A stretch of DNA of 64,000 nt from Oegoconia quadripuncta (Eukaryota > Arthropoda > Insecta > Lepidoptera > Autostichidae), in contig OX438751.1 in NCBI GenBank assembly GCA_949316235.1, positions 26,565,885 through 26,629,884 of the forward strand, given 5' to 3'. Below are positions 1 through 12,500 of the stretch, in pieces. The notes beneath the pieces are model-generated. The model made no database searches. It saw only the letters and a list, made by a program, of their open reading frames with translations, and was not told where the DNA came from. Each line of letters starts with the position of its first letter. The first letter of the stretch is position 1. The translations under genes and the position numbers were made by a program.

Positions 1-892
1 AAAAGATGCGGGATGAGCCCTCTTCCTCCGTATACTGGTCAAAACGCAGACTGTCGAGCGCCTGATGGCCTCGGAGCGTATTGTTGGTGTGGTGACCTTT
101 CGTTACAAATTAATTGTTGAGATAATATATGACTTTTTTGTTCCGAAAATATAATTAGATGCAATGCCCATCCAGTGGCCGCACACGGCGTGCGACCGAC
201 CGCACGACAGAGTTCACTTTTGTGCATGAGATACTGATTGTCCCCTGTCTTGTGAAGATCAATTTTGGATCAATTAAAGTACGTAAAAACGATGAAAATA
301 CATATACTAACAAACGAAGCTAAAATATAGTGGATGCGATTATCTTCCATTCTTCAATGAATACCTACCGTAGACCACTCGACGAGTACTCCATATTTTT
401 TAAACTTCATCCGAATTATTGGAAAATTTAATCAGTGCCCTGTTTGTGAATTCTCACAGTGACTTATTGCAGCTGGGTCGCGGTGAGAAGGTGCTAACTA
501 AGCGTCTTTCATTCGTGCATCTTGTCCACACACAGTGCGAGCAGTCGCCATAAGATCTCACAGGATCTGTCCTCAAGAATCTGACCCTTCCGAAAGTGGA
601 TTATCTTGGGCCTTTGAGGGGCAATCTATTGCGATACTTATATTTAAATATAGCATTTCTTAGTTACGTTAAATTTATGTGTTAACTGTGTATTTTATTT
701 TACTGTGTATAAGTCAGGTTTACGTTTTCATCTACATCTGATGAGTGACTCTCTGTTCAAAATATAAAGTAATAGTAGTTATGAATAGTTTATCACATTC
801 TTTTATTTACATTGAATTAATATGCTACTAAGATGATACATAAACTTAGAATGTTTGTATATACTAGGCGTCTTTCTCATCTATAATAATAA
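1..892. other. Intergenic, no feature recognised
   Basis: AT-rich sequence with only short chance ORFs. I see no coding signature, RNA gene or repeat that I can name. Confidence 0.5.
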
Positions 893-1153
893 TAAATATC
901 CTTGCACATACACACAGCCCCATCTAGTTCCACACTAAGCGACTAGGCTTGTATTATGGATACTAGATGGCTGATAAACTACACAAATATATGTTTTTTT
1001 TGTAAATAAATACATATTTAAATGAAAAAATCCATAACTCGGGAACACACATGTCTGTATTCATCATACAAATATATGCCCCTAGCGGGATTCGAACCTG
1101 CGACCTATTGATATAGCAGTCAGAGTTTCTAACCACTACACTAAACAGGTCGT
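893..1153 (-). repeat. tRNA-derived SINE, minus orientation
   Basis: Read on the minus strand, the element starts near 1153 with a tRNA-like head. An A-box-like TAGTGTAGTGGTTAG lies at about 1137-1123 and a B-box GGTTCGAATCC at about 1099-1089. An AT-rich body and a short TTATTATTAT-type tail follow. The pair of internal RNA polymerase III boxes followed by unrelated sequence is the mark of a SINE rather than a working tRNA gene. Confidence 0.6.
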
Positions 1154-1165
1154 CATCTATGTAAC

Positions 1166-1874
1166 CACTTTTTTTTTATGCGCAACGGATGGGTACTTGA
1201 CCTCAATCACACCTGATGTTAAGTGAAAATGAGGTCCGAGGTGGAAGCGCACTGACCCGGAAACTCCAATACATTTGGGGGACTGGCTATTTTATCTCTG
1301 ACAACCGGAACACAACAATGCTATTAACATTGCTGCTTGGCGGCAGATTTAGACAAGATGGTCGTAGCCGTAGAAGCCAGGCGGACATTTAAAATTCCCT
1401 ACCACCAACCAAACCGAGTACTTAAACATGTACCCCACTGGGGATCGAACCCGCGACCCCCGAATCGAGCCACAGAGGCGGTTAAGTTCAACCATAAAAC
1501 CATTCAAGTAATTCAACCATTCATATGTCAACCGCCTCCGTGGCTCAATGTAAACAACATTGGGTTTACGATTCCGAGGTCGCGGGTTCGATCCCCAGCG
1601 GGGTACATGTTTAAGTACTCGGTTTGGTTGGTGGTAGGGCATTTTAAATGTCCGCCTGGCTAGCTACCACCATCTTATCTAAATCCGCCGCCAAGCAGCA
1701 ATGTTAATAGCATTGTCGCGTTCCGGTTGTCAGAGATAACATAGCCAGTCCCCCAAATGTGTTGGGGTTTCGGGGGTCAGTACGCTTCCATCTTCGACCT
1801 CATCTTCACTTAACATCAGGTGTGATTGAGGTCAAGTACCAACCCGTTATGCATAAAAAAAAAAAAAAAAAAAA
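1166..1874. repeat. Head-to-head SINE pair forming a ~700-bp palindrome
   Basis: Two copies of one SINE family face each other. The left copy (1166 to about 1480) is the reverse complement of the right copy (about 1540-1874). The tRNA-like heads, with B-box GGTTCGATCCC, meet at the centre and the poly-T/poly-A tails lie outside. A spacer of roughly 50 bp separates the arms. The same family occurs at 5143-5958 and 56820-56985, and a fragment at 18527-18592. The arms differ at scattered positions, so the two may be separate insertions or an old inverted duplication. Confidence 0.75.
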
Positions 1875-4800
1875 TGTAACTTAGCTTCCAAACAAAAGAA
1901 ACGGCATTAATATTGATAGTTGTGGTACGACGTTAACACTTTACATTTCCATCATGTGTTAAAGAGTTTTCGCCAAAAACAGGATAATTCCAATCCCCGC
2001 TCCGTGGGTGCCATAAAGGGCAAACAGTCTAGACACTCGTCTATCTATCCATCTACTCGTACAATGGTCTTCCAAGATCTACTATTGTCAGTCGTACCTA
2101 CCTTGATGATCAAATTGAAAGGATTTTTGTGTGGTGGTAGCCTCTAACTTACTTACCTCACCCTCAGAAGTGCAACAGCCGCGGCGGTCGCGGCCGAAAA
2201 TCTCAATAGTTGGACATAAGCTGATCTAGGGCAGGGCTATAAATTTATTCCTTTGGGGGCGTGAGGACTGGAAGTACGTCAGGACCGGAGGCATGAGTTG
2301 ACGAGTGTGGTCGAAGTATTGAATAAGAATAATTTATTTGACCCAGTGAATGGCACGCACATGTATATGTATACACTTGGAAAATCAAATTACAAGTGAA
2401 AGTAAAATAAACGATTGTACTATAAAGTAAAATGTCAATTCAGAAAAGTGTAAATTCATATATTTGGTGATCAGAGGGATGGCAGCTACTTGGACCATCA
2501 CTACTGGCCATACAACGTGGTAATGCGGCTGACCTTCTGGACACCCTGCTTGAGACAGCGCCCTGGCACATGTGCTACCTATGACGAGAAGTTTTTTATA
2601 TATCTAGTATATTTTCTGTTATTATTTAAGATGGATAAACAAAAAATGGAAAAAGCTCCACTGACGAAGAGCAGGGCTCTTAAATAAGATGATGATGATG
2701 AAACAAAAGAAATATATTTTTTCTAGAAAAAACCGCAGTTACAACTATAACAAAGAAGAAAAGTAACTGGTGTTTATGTAAAACTGTGTAAGTGTAACTA
2801 CTGCAACACCCTTTACTGAGTACACGAGTACTGGGTGTATATTAGATAAAGGTTGAAAGTTGGAATCAATGATCACTGGCTAGGTATTTTTGGATTCAGC
2901 CCCGCCCGACAGTTTGTTTGGGGTAAAGATTTTTTAAAGATGGTTTGCAAAGTCATGTACTTTCTCTTTGTCACTTCTAGCCCATCTTCCTTCAGGCAAA
3001 TTAATTGGTGGTAAGGCCTGTTGTAGTTTTGCTTTCGATTTCATAGCCTTCCAAAGTGATTTTTTGAATGATTTGAATTAAGAATAAAATATAAATTTCA
3101 CTTATTAACTTACTTAGATTTAGCGACGTTAGAAAATCTTTTGAGGAAAACATGAAGTATTAAGTTTGACAGAGCAGAAATCTAAACGCAATATACATAT
3201 ACTAAACTCTGTGTAAAAAGGATTATTTAGAGAGGGCTTGTACGTTGAGTTAACTACATTTATGTAATCTTGTTTTTTAACCGATCCAACACTAATAGTA
3301 CCTACTAATAGTACTAATAGTACTATGTTCGCCTACATGTACTTTTTTATATACCATAATAATATTAAGTAAAGTTGAAAATCTATTTATAAGATGTGTT
3401 GTTATGGAGCTTCATATCGCTTCTTCACCGTAAGACTTCACAATACAGCAACAAGAAATACAATAACAATAAGAAACTTATAACACAACACAGAAGCAGA
3501 GAGATTTCGTAATAGGGCGAGTAAGGTGCGATCTTAAAAATGGACTCCGAGGAGTCCAGCGTGGAGCGCGAGTGCCTCCGAGATTCGGACAGTTGTACAA
3601 AAGCGGCGACGGCGCCACGGGGCGGACGGCGGACGGCGGACAGCGGACGGCGACGCGCGGCACCTCTCCGACCGATACGTTTCTACGTAAATTACATACC
3701 CACAATGGTTTATTTACTTCCTACTTGAAATGTGCCATTCTAATCCATCCACCAATTAATACGTTGTAACAGTAGTTCGTGCAAAGCGCGCGTGCCTCGG
3801 TTGTTATTAAAATATTTAATATCCACACGTGAAACAATGTAGGTAAGTATGGAATGTTATTAGAGTAACTGTTTCTTACCTCTTTTTTGACGGCGACCTT
3901 ACCTAAGTTGAAAAAAACATGACATGACACATTCCAGCAGAAACAACCGACAAAATACGACGGGTGTTATGTGTTTCACGGCATTGTGTGTTTCCAGTCT
4001 ATGACTGAACGTATCTCAGTATTACGTGGTTGGATTCGAGTGCAGTTTTTTTTTATATTCAAGTCTAAACTGGAGGAAAGGTTCTTAGCCATGTTTGATG
4101 AAAATCGGTAAAGCCGTTACGTAGATATTTAGCTTTTAACACAATTGTGCATTAAAAAAAATGGCTTTAATTCATCAAGATGATATATTATATCGCCTGT
4201 TTTCTCGGGGGTTTTCTAAATTTCTATTTATAGTTATTACCTGTTTAAGGGTCTGCAATAAGGGATCAGCCACGGACCATCTTATAGTAAATATCTAGGT
4301 TTTCGATCTGTATCCATTCGAATATAATACACACAAAAATTCGGCTGTATTATTTTCCAGATTATCATAATATTTCAAATGCTCGAAGACCTGAAGTATC
4401 CAACAGGTGGGCCTTAAGATGAAAAAGGAAAATTATGGAAAGTGCCCGTGAATCGTTTAACTAGGACAAGAGATATAGACATATATAAGTCCAATTTCGA
4501 GAAAGAGGAGAGAACAACGTCTCATCGTTCAAAATATAGTTTGGTGTCACGGATGGTGGTTGGTTATGTGTATTACCAGTGATGACTTACGTTACGGTCT
4601 GTCACTATGGGTGTCATAAGCTCTAGATCACACAAGGACCAAGAGCCATGAGGAGGGGGATACTCGGCGTTTCACTACGAGATAGAATCAGAAATGAAGA
4701 AATCCGTAAGAGAACGTAAGTCACCGCCATTGATCAGGGGATAGTTGCTGTACGGAGGCAGTTTCCAACAGGTCGCTCTGGAGGTGAGGCCTATGTTCAA

Positions 4801-5142
4801 CAGTTTGATGATGATTTCAACCAATTATGTAGTCTCCAATTAGACAAAACCAGTACTATGGATAATTAATTAAGTCTCTGTTCCCGGAAACGCATCACTT
4901 GGAATACCTTACTTTTACATCTAATGGGGATTAGATTCGTTACCATTACAGATCGGTCTTAGTTAGTTAAGGCGTCACAGTTGCTGCTGCAACATAATAT
5001 TATGCTGAGTCATAGACGTTAATTGACTCAATAAAGGGGACAAGTAATATGTCCGCAAATATATCCAACTGACTTTCAACTAATAACATAAATGCGAAAG
5101 TTTGGTTTGGATGTTAGTACAGAGATGACAGTGTGCTAGATT
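1875..5142. other. Intergenic with LINE tails
   Basis: No gene supported. At 2630-2700 there is the 3' end of an RTE-like LINE: the reading frame ends in an 'agggctcttaaataagatg' signature and a GATGATG tail, and the same signature occurs at about 32010-32036. At 4715-4820 there is another lepidopteran LINE tail, with a gaggcctatgttcaacagt signature followed by GATGATG. The CpG-rich patch at 3540-3680 has open frames on both strands but no recognisable protein. Confidence 0.5.
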
Positions 5143-5958
5143 TTTTTTTATGCATAACGGGTTGGTACTTGGCCTCAATCTCACCTGATGTTAAGTGAAG
5201 ATGAGGTCGAAGGTGGAAGCGTACTGACCCGGAAACCCCAACACATTTGGGGGACTGGCTATCTTATCTCTGACAACCGGAACACAACAATGCTATTAAC
5301 ATTAACTCTCTTCCGGAGTCAATTCGCCGCGCTCCATCAATAAACGTCTTCAAAACGCAAGTCAAAGCGCACTTCCTTCAATAAAATAAAAAAAAAAAAA
5401 CATTGAAACTCCTCTCATCTTCTCCGTGGTTGTCAATATGATTTCTAAGTTATTTCTGAGCAAACAAATGGCATGTATTTTTATTTAATTATTATTATTA
5501 TTATTATATATATTTAATATTATATATTTATATATTTAATATATATACATGTATATTTATAAATTTGTGTGTGTTATGTAGTCAATAATATATTATACAC
5601 CCGTATTGCTACTATTAGTGCAAACCTCAGCTACTGGTAGCTTGTATCTTTACCCTAAGGTTTGCATGGAAGAGATCGCTGTTAGCGATAAGGCCGCCTT
5701 TTTGTGCGATTAATGATGTACGCTGTATTCTTCATGTAGCTCTTGTTAATTGTGCAATAAAGAGTATTTGATTGATTGATTGATTGATTGCTGCTTGGCG
5801 GCAGATTTAGATAAGATGGTGGTAGCTAGCCAGGCGGACATTTAAAATGCCCTACCACCAACCAAACCGAGTACTTAAACATGTACCCCGCCGGGGATCG
5901 AACCCGCGACCTCCGAAACGTAAACCCAATGTTGTTTACATTGAGCCACGGAGGCGGT
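5143..5958 (-). repeat. SINE interrupted by a LINE fragment
   Basis: Same family as the palindrome at 1166-1874, read on the minus strand with its tRNA-like head at about 5958. The copy is split at 5303/5791. Removing the intervening block restores 'attaacattgctgcttggc', which is continuous in the copy near 1330. Confidence 0.75.
5304..5790 (+). mobile_element. 5'-truncated CR1/Jockey-type LINE tail
   Basis: The first ~80 bases encode the C-terminal end of a LINE reverse-transcriptase ORF (NSLPESIRRAPS, then a stop). A 3' UTR follows, with an AATAAAG signal at about 5757, ending in (ATTG)n. It is 5'-truncated, as most LINE copies are, and lies within a SINE. No clear target-site duplication is visible. 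Confidence 0.75.
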
Positions 5959-6159
5959 TAAAATTAACGTAAAGGGCATTTTATTACGAAAATTGATATG
6001 AATTCCGCCCGACGACAAAAGACGAACCGCGGACGGAATGGTTAGTGGGAAATAAAATGACGACTACCTACTTCAGAGTATTTCTTACCTTCTACGAGAA
6101 TAAATATGAGTACTAGTGAGTTCTTAAGTTACACATCGTTTAGATAACGGAGGTGCGGC

Positions 6160-6531
6160 TCTTCTCCCTGTGACGCTGGCCGCTCGCGCCGCTGCGCCCG
6201 CGCCGCGTCCGAGCGCCGCCGCGTCGCATCACAGGCGATGAGTCAGCGCTGCAACTTTCGGCATTGACTTTATCACATCGGTGTCCGATGTCACTTTATT
6301 TGTTGTTTTATCGAATTCGCACACCTTTGCGACAGTTCGGGCGGTCACCCCCCGTGGCGCGGCTGCAGCGCAAGTTATAAAGCGCGGAGAAAGCACTGCG
6401 TGGGCGCAGTGAGCTCGCGACACGCACCGACCGCACCGCGCCGCTACACGGGTCACCGCAGTCTCGCGTAGTCGCGTACACCACACGAACCTTCGTGTTG
6501 CAAGTTACCGGATAGTTTTGTGTACTCTAAA
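6160..6531 (+). promoter_or_regulatory. CpG-rich core promoter and 5' UTR of the CPAP1-type gene
   Basis: A CpG-dense block contains TTATAAA at about 6375-6381. About 28-30 bases downstream, at 6404-6411, is an arthropod initiator-like GCAGTG. The 5' UTR then runs to the ATG at 6532. The spacing fits a TATA/Inr promoter. Its assignment to the chitin-binding gene rests on reading-frame continuity across the first intron. Confidence 0.6.
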
Positions 6532-9500
6532 ATGAATATGAGGTAAATATTACAAACTATGCACGTTTCAGTTGGATCGTTGTTGAGGACCGTCTCGGGT
6601 ACGACGGGCGCTCAGCTGAGTCTCACGAGTATATGTTTGTAAGTACCACTAAACCTTTCCTCCGCCTGGTGCACTCGGGCTACCTGCAAAGGTTCCCTGG
6701 CCGCGCTGTCTCGTCGCGTCAGCTACAGCCGATCGGTCATCGATGTTGCGTTTCCTGTACTGTAGGTAGGTACGACTGAAGATACATTCTCTTCTTAACA
6801 CTTCATAACACAAATAGTAATTAAAATATTACAGTTGAAAAATCGGCCAAGTGTAAGTCGATCTCGCGTACGGGGGTTTCCGTAGTTACTCATTGTTACT
6901 ATTTATAGAGCAGGAACAAAATTCGTGAAAGAAAAACCATTGTAGTTTATTTTGGTCATTGTTAACTAATTATATAATTAATGAACGGTATGTGGTATAT
7001 AATATAATGTAAATTGCAATTTCAATAACTTATTTCGTTTTCGAGATAGACCCCGTAACAAAATTGGCTTGAAAGATAAAAGATAATAAAAAATATATTC
7101 GTTTTACTCAATGAGCTCTAAATAATGACACACCACAGGACAGAGTAGGAAGAGGAATGTTTTTTCGGGTCCTTTATCGCATGGGACCGGTTTTTGGTTT
7201 AGTTAGTTAGTTAGTTCGGTTTTGGGTTGACATTGCACACAAAATATCCAAATTACAGATTTGTAACTCATTTAACTAATTTCGTATACATGCTAGACAG
7301 ACAGCAGTTTTTTTTTTATGAACAACGAGTGCCAGCAATAGGACTTCGTCGGTGCGTAACCCAAGCACGTATATTATGCGTATAGTACATTATAATTAAT
7401 CGACAACGCACGCGGTACACACTGTAACAGTACATCACCGCGGTGGATATGTACTCGTAGGTATGGAGATGAGATGATTTGGTAGATGGTGCCTCGAACG
7501 CATTTTTCATCGGTAGGATTTTTTCCCTAATATGCTAATCTATACGCGCAACTACAAAACAGATACACTCTCTACAGGCATTTTAAATTCAGCTTCTGTA
7601 AAACTGCTACATTCATTTCCTTCGAAATGGACCGAATATTAAATACACAATAGGTTTTGTACAATGTTCTTCGTTCAATAGCCAATAGGACCTAATTTAC
7701 TGTAGTATGAGTGATGAGTGCTAGCACAGAAGAGTTCTACCCCATATGAATGTACGTGGTTGAATGAAACAGCAATAATAGCAACTAACAATATTTATCC
7801 ACACGCTAAATATTTTAAGAAGGGTTACCTATCCGGTCCTAACTGAAACGATTAAAATTTTTAAGAATGCCGTTGAATTTCATGGGAAATATTCTTATGC
7901 TGTCTTCTCATTTGATCTGGACAATAAGCACTTGAAACTCTGATAGTACATTACAATAAGAACTAGTTAATAATTATTCATGTATCAGACATTACGTAGC
8001 TATGGATATTTCAGCCAAATTAAAATCGCAGAAACAGACGGAAACTAAAATCAGTGTTTGTTAGAACGCCTTTGGGTGATAAACAAATTAATTTAATAAT
8101 TTAAAAATGTAGAGTTCTAGTCCGTCAGGTCATGGCTTTACATTATGGACCAGTTTGGTTGATAACTGACCATGTACGTACACACTACGTTATGTAACTT
8201 ATTCAGTACTTCTGATGATTTTCCATGTCCAGCCCGTTTGACCGTAAACTCCCTTGATCTAATATATTTTCTTAACACCTAATGTTTTGTGTGGACTCCC
8301 CGTAGTCTGAAATAAATAGATTTATTATTATTAACATCTATGTGGAAACCAAATTAATGTTTATTATTTTAGTTTTATTATAATTTGCAGCATTGCCTTG
8401 GGGTGTCACTCAAGGGTTACAAATGCTCCATATGTAACGTGAGAACGCATATTGCAGGTAGACGGTGCCCTACATGACTCTCTTGCTACCTTGGACCCTA
8501 GATTAATTAAAGAGCGAATTTAAAGAAAGTCCCAATTCCCTCCCAGTTAATGGGAGTGCAGCTAATGTGACGCAAAAAGCCAAAGAGGCTAACCCTATGG
8601 AGGAGAGAGCCAAGTGAAATTCGACTCCCTAATATAATAGACCACGGACAGCTCCAGATCACAGTGAGCGTTGATGGTGGGGTAGTAGAAAGCTACAAGA
8701 ACAGAAAACCCAGTTCCCTATAGCTGCTGCTTCAATCACCACATATTGGTGTACTTATTTCAATCAGTCGGGCATTCCCATTACAGATTCCAGACTCTCA
8801 CAAAGGAATTCTTTTGTCTGACTGTTACTTATTTATTTTGTGAAAACCAACCTTTGTGAAAGAGAAATTAATATGTTAAAACAATTTTTATTAAAACTAT
8901 AACTCGCCCACTCTGACCTGTCTGACTGAGCTAAACTCTACATATCACTTAATGCCAGTTGATCAGTAACGATGTGGCCCTCCCTCCACCCACAAGCACC
9001 ATCGCGAGCCTCCTGCTGCTCTCGTGCACTCCAGTAGAGTCAGAGCAAACGATGCTGTACAATCTACAGTAGTATCTATTGTGCAAACTTTATAAGATTC
9101 CATGAGAAAAATTAAATTTTCCCACCCACCGAATGCCATCTTTTGGATGATCATGTAAATTCGTGCTTATAGATACACACATATATAGTTTTTTCTGAAA
9201 TATATGGCAATCAATACGATTGCTCGATGTACACACGATGTCGGCAGAGTATATAACTTGTCAATAAGAAATCGATCACTTTCTCTACGCGATTGCTGCT
9301 AGTTGTAAAGAGTGTGGTTATTACGGTTTCTGCATAATCATACGTGTTTATTCGCTGACGCCGGGTATCGAACCCGGTGTGACGGGATCGGCTCACCGGG
9401 ACTATCATGTGTGGATACAATATAACATACTCGTATAATCACTAGTGCATAGTGCATTCATAATTGTATGTCATGACGATTTCAAATTTTATTTTCATAA

Positions 9501-12500
9501 CTTGCGAAATGAAACTTATTTGAATTTGAATGCAATTAAAACTCCATAATTCATATAGAATCGAAGAGACAAACCATAATTTATTCGACATTTTGTGAAA
9601 TATGTTTGTTAAGCGCTCGACGAGCGGCGGTCGGTCCGTGTGTCTGTGTGTCGGTGCAAACAAGTGTTACATAATGCGAACTCTTATGCACGCAAGATGT
9701 AATTTATCGCAGGTTACTTGTTGTGTGTCACCGGGCGGCGACGGCGGCCGGCGGCCGGCGTGGGCGCTCGTCCGCTGCCCAACTACCTACACACATATAT
9801 ACATACACGGGCACAATTACGCTAAGTGAGCTCTCTCATTGCGCGAATGGAACTTCGATTAAAGGATTTCACTTTTATGCGAAATGTGAAACGAGTGAGT
9901 GTGATCCGGGCAGGGTAATGTTGATAAAGCTGCTTACCAAAGCATTACGGAGGTAATACTTCTCTTTTACATTGGAAATAATAAATAACAACCGATATTG
10001 TAATAAGTTATTGCAACGTTTTCATGATTGGTTTTTACGGGCGAGGGACGCGGCTTTTTGCATAATCCATCGGCACAGCACAGCACAGGGCGGGAACATT
10101 GTGGAAATGTCGTCATTGATGCCATTGTGCGCGACTGCGACACGACGCGCCCCGCGACCGCGCCCGGCCGAAGGTCTCGGCTCTCTTTGATCATTTGATT
10201 ATTATCAATTAGTCGCGGTTGTTTTTGCTAAAAAGTAAACTCAATCATCACCTAATTAAGGAGCGCCGGCGGCGAACAATAGTATATACACCAGGTGTTG
10301 CGCAAAAATCGAAACGGTCTTTACACAATAACACCGAATTAAATGGGCGCCGAAGGTCGAAGTAGCTCCGTGGATCACCAGAGGTGAATTTCCTCTGATG
10401 TATCCATAAACAAATAAGCAAAGCCTCATAACTCAGAAACAACTTGACTAGATCACATTGTCCGACAACCGGCACGGCGGGCGTCTATGTTTTGGTTCAT
10501 CATACATAAGTACCTAAAGTAAATAATTACGATGGCGAAGTGCGATCACTCGCGCTCTCAGCGAAGAAAGTGTACGCAGTTGCGTAATGTTAGCTAGCAC
10601 TCGGCACGCGGCTGCGCGCGGCCCGCGTCTGTTCATTGTCTACCGATATCCCTCATTTGCATAATGCTGTGCCCTTATTATTATCTTAATGAATTATTTA
10701 GTTGATATACTAATCATTGCTTTGTTCGTGAAATATATGGATGTTCGGGTAGAGTCAGGGAGTCAGTCAGAGAGTAGTAGTCAGGTACTGTGATGAGGGG
10801 GTAGTAACTCAGGCCCCGCTACCATGCGCATGCGCACCGCTTTCCCACGAGACGGCGATGTGAGTGTTGCGTCACCGCGCCGCCGCCGCAGCGTGTGCGC
10901 GACCCGACCGACTTCAATAGCTATACGAGTATTTATGATCATTGCTCGTTTGTGCTTCAATACGTATGTAAATAGATCTTTATTCAGGTCTACAGAAGCG
11001 AGCAGGTATCGATCGCACTGGTACCCACTGACGGTAACGACGCACAGCGCCCGTCGCCGCGTCGTGGTGTAGTGGCTGAGCTTGTCGCGTGTCAGGAAGT
11101 TGACATTCTTAATATTGCCAGTTGTATGTTCGTTCGTGTTTAATTGACCGTCACAATCACGTGCACGCGGCGGCGGGCGGACATCGGCGCGAGTCGCGAC
11201 GTCTCCTGTCTCAACACTCACCGCGATATGATACATTACACTACTAAAATCATAATCTTTCATTCGCCGTAGTCGAGAAATAGAAGAATGTAAATATTGC
11301 AGATTCAATAAATAAATAAAGTTTTCAATAAATATTGGCACTACTAAATGCATATAGGTACAGGAGCCTGTCGGTGATTTCAAAATGTATACCAGGACCA
11401 AAGTACTTAGAGCGCGCGGCCCCCTGGACAACGATCCATGAAGTATATGTATTCACACGATTTCATAGTTAGTAATATCTATACCGAAGGTTTTATAATA
11501 GCACATAAACAAATATAATGTATGGAATCTTACACAACCCAAGACTCAGAACATACTCGTAGAGTACAAATTTTTATCACGACAAGGTGTGAATCTAATT
11601 GCCATTGTTAGATCAATTGTAGCGTTCAGTTGCGACACACGTCGCGCGCATCCCCTGCGACACTGACACACATCGCGACACCGGGGGGAGGACAGGGGAG
11701 GGAGAGCGAGTTCGCGGAGACTTACTTGAGTAATCTCCTCATGACTTTGATAGCCGTTTGACAGCTTTTTGAACGGCCTTGAGCTTGTTACAGTTCGGTG
11801 TTGCGCTCGCTCCCTTTGACCGCGGATGTTGCGTACAGCAGCTAGATGAAAACGCTTTAGCTGGAGGGCGCGGCGCAACTTGGCCGCAATTCTGGCGAAA
11901 CCTTGGGTGTAGCAAGACACTCGGCTCACGAGGATACCGTGCCCCCCTCTGCACCGCATTCTGTGATGCAGATCTGCAGTGTAGTAAGAGTGATACGGTA
12001 CTGACACCTGGTCAATGCTATTGTCTGAACTTGTGTGGTCTCACGCAACAGTATCGCCTAGAGTTCTCATTAGATGCGACCCGCTAAAGGCGGATCGTGT
12101 CCTCACCAGCGAGGTCAACGACACGCCGTGTAACCTTACTGAACGAGACGTGCGACTCGATGTGTGCCATCCCCATCCATCACCGCGCGCCGCGCTAATG
12201 GCCGCGTGTTGCTGAATGACCCTACGCTTTGTTGTTGCAGAGCTCCTCAATGATGAGACAAGCTTAGTGAATGCACTCTCAATGAAGATTGTTGTCTATT
12301 GTTTGGAGCGCGGCAACTTTTGGAAGGCAACATCCAAAGTCACATGTCAAGTGCCGCGGTCACGGGGTATTGTTCGGTCGATATAGTGATACATTGTATT
12401 CTCGTTTCATTTTCATTACTCACTTCTTCTTCTTCGCGAGTCGATATACTTATATCGATAAGTCACATCATTCACATTACTCCCTGATGGACATAAGTCT

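Noticed and set aside
10781..11431. 216-codon open frame on the minus strand within the first CPAP1 intron
   Set aside because: GC-rich patch with open frames on both strands, no recognisable domain, and low-complexity Arg/Thr composition.
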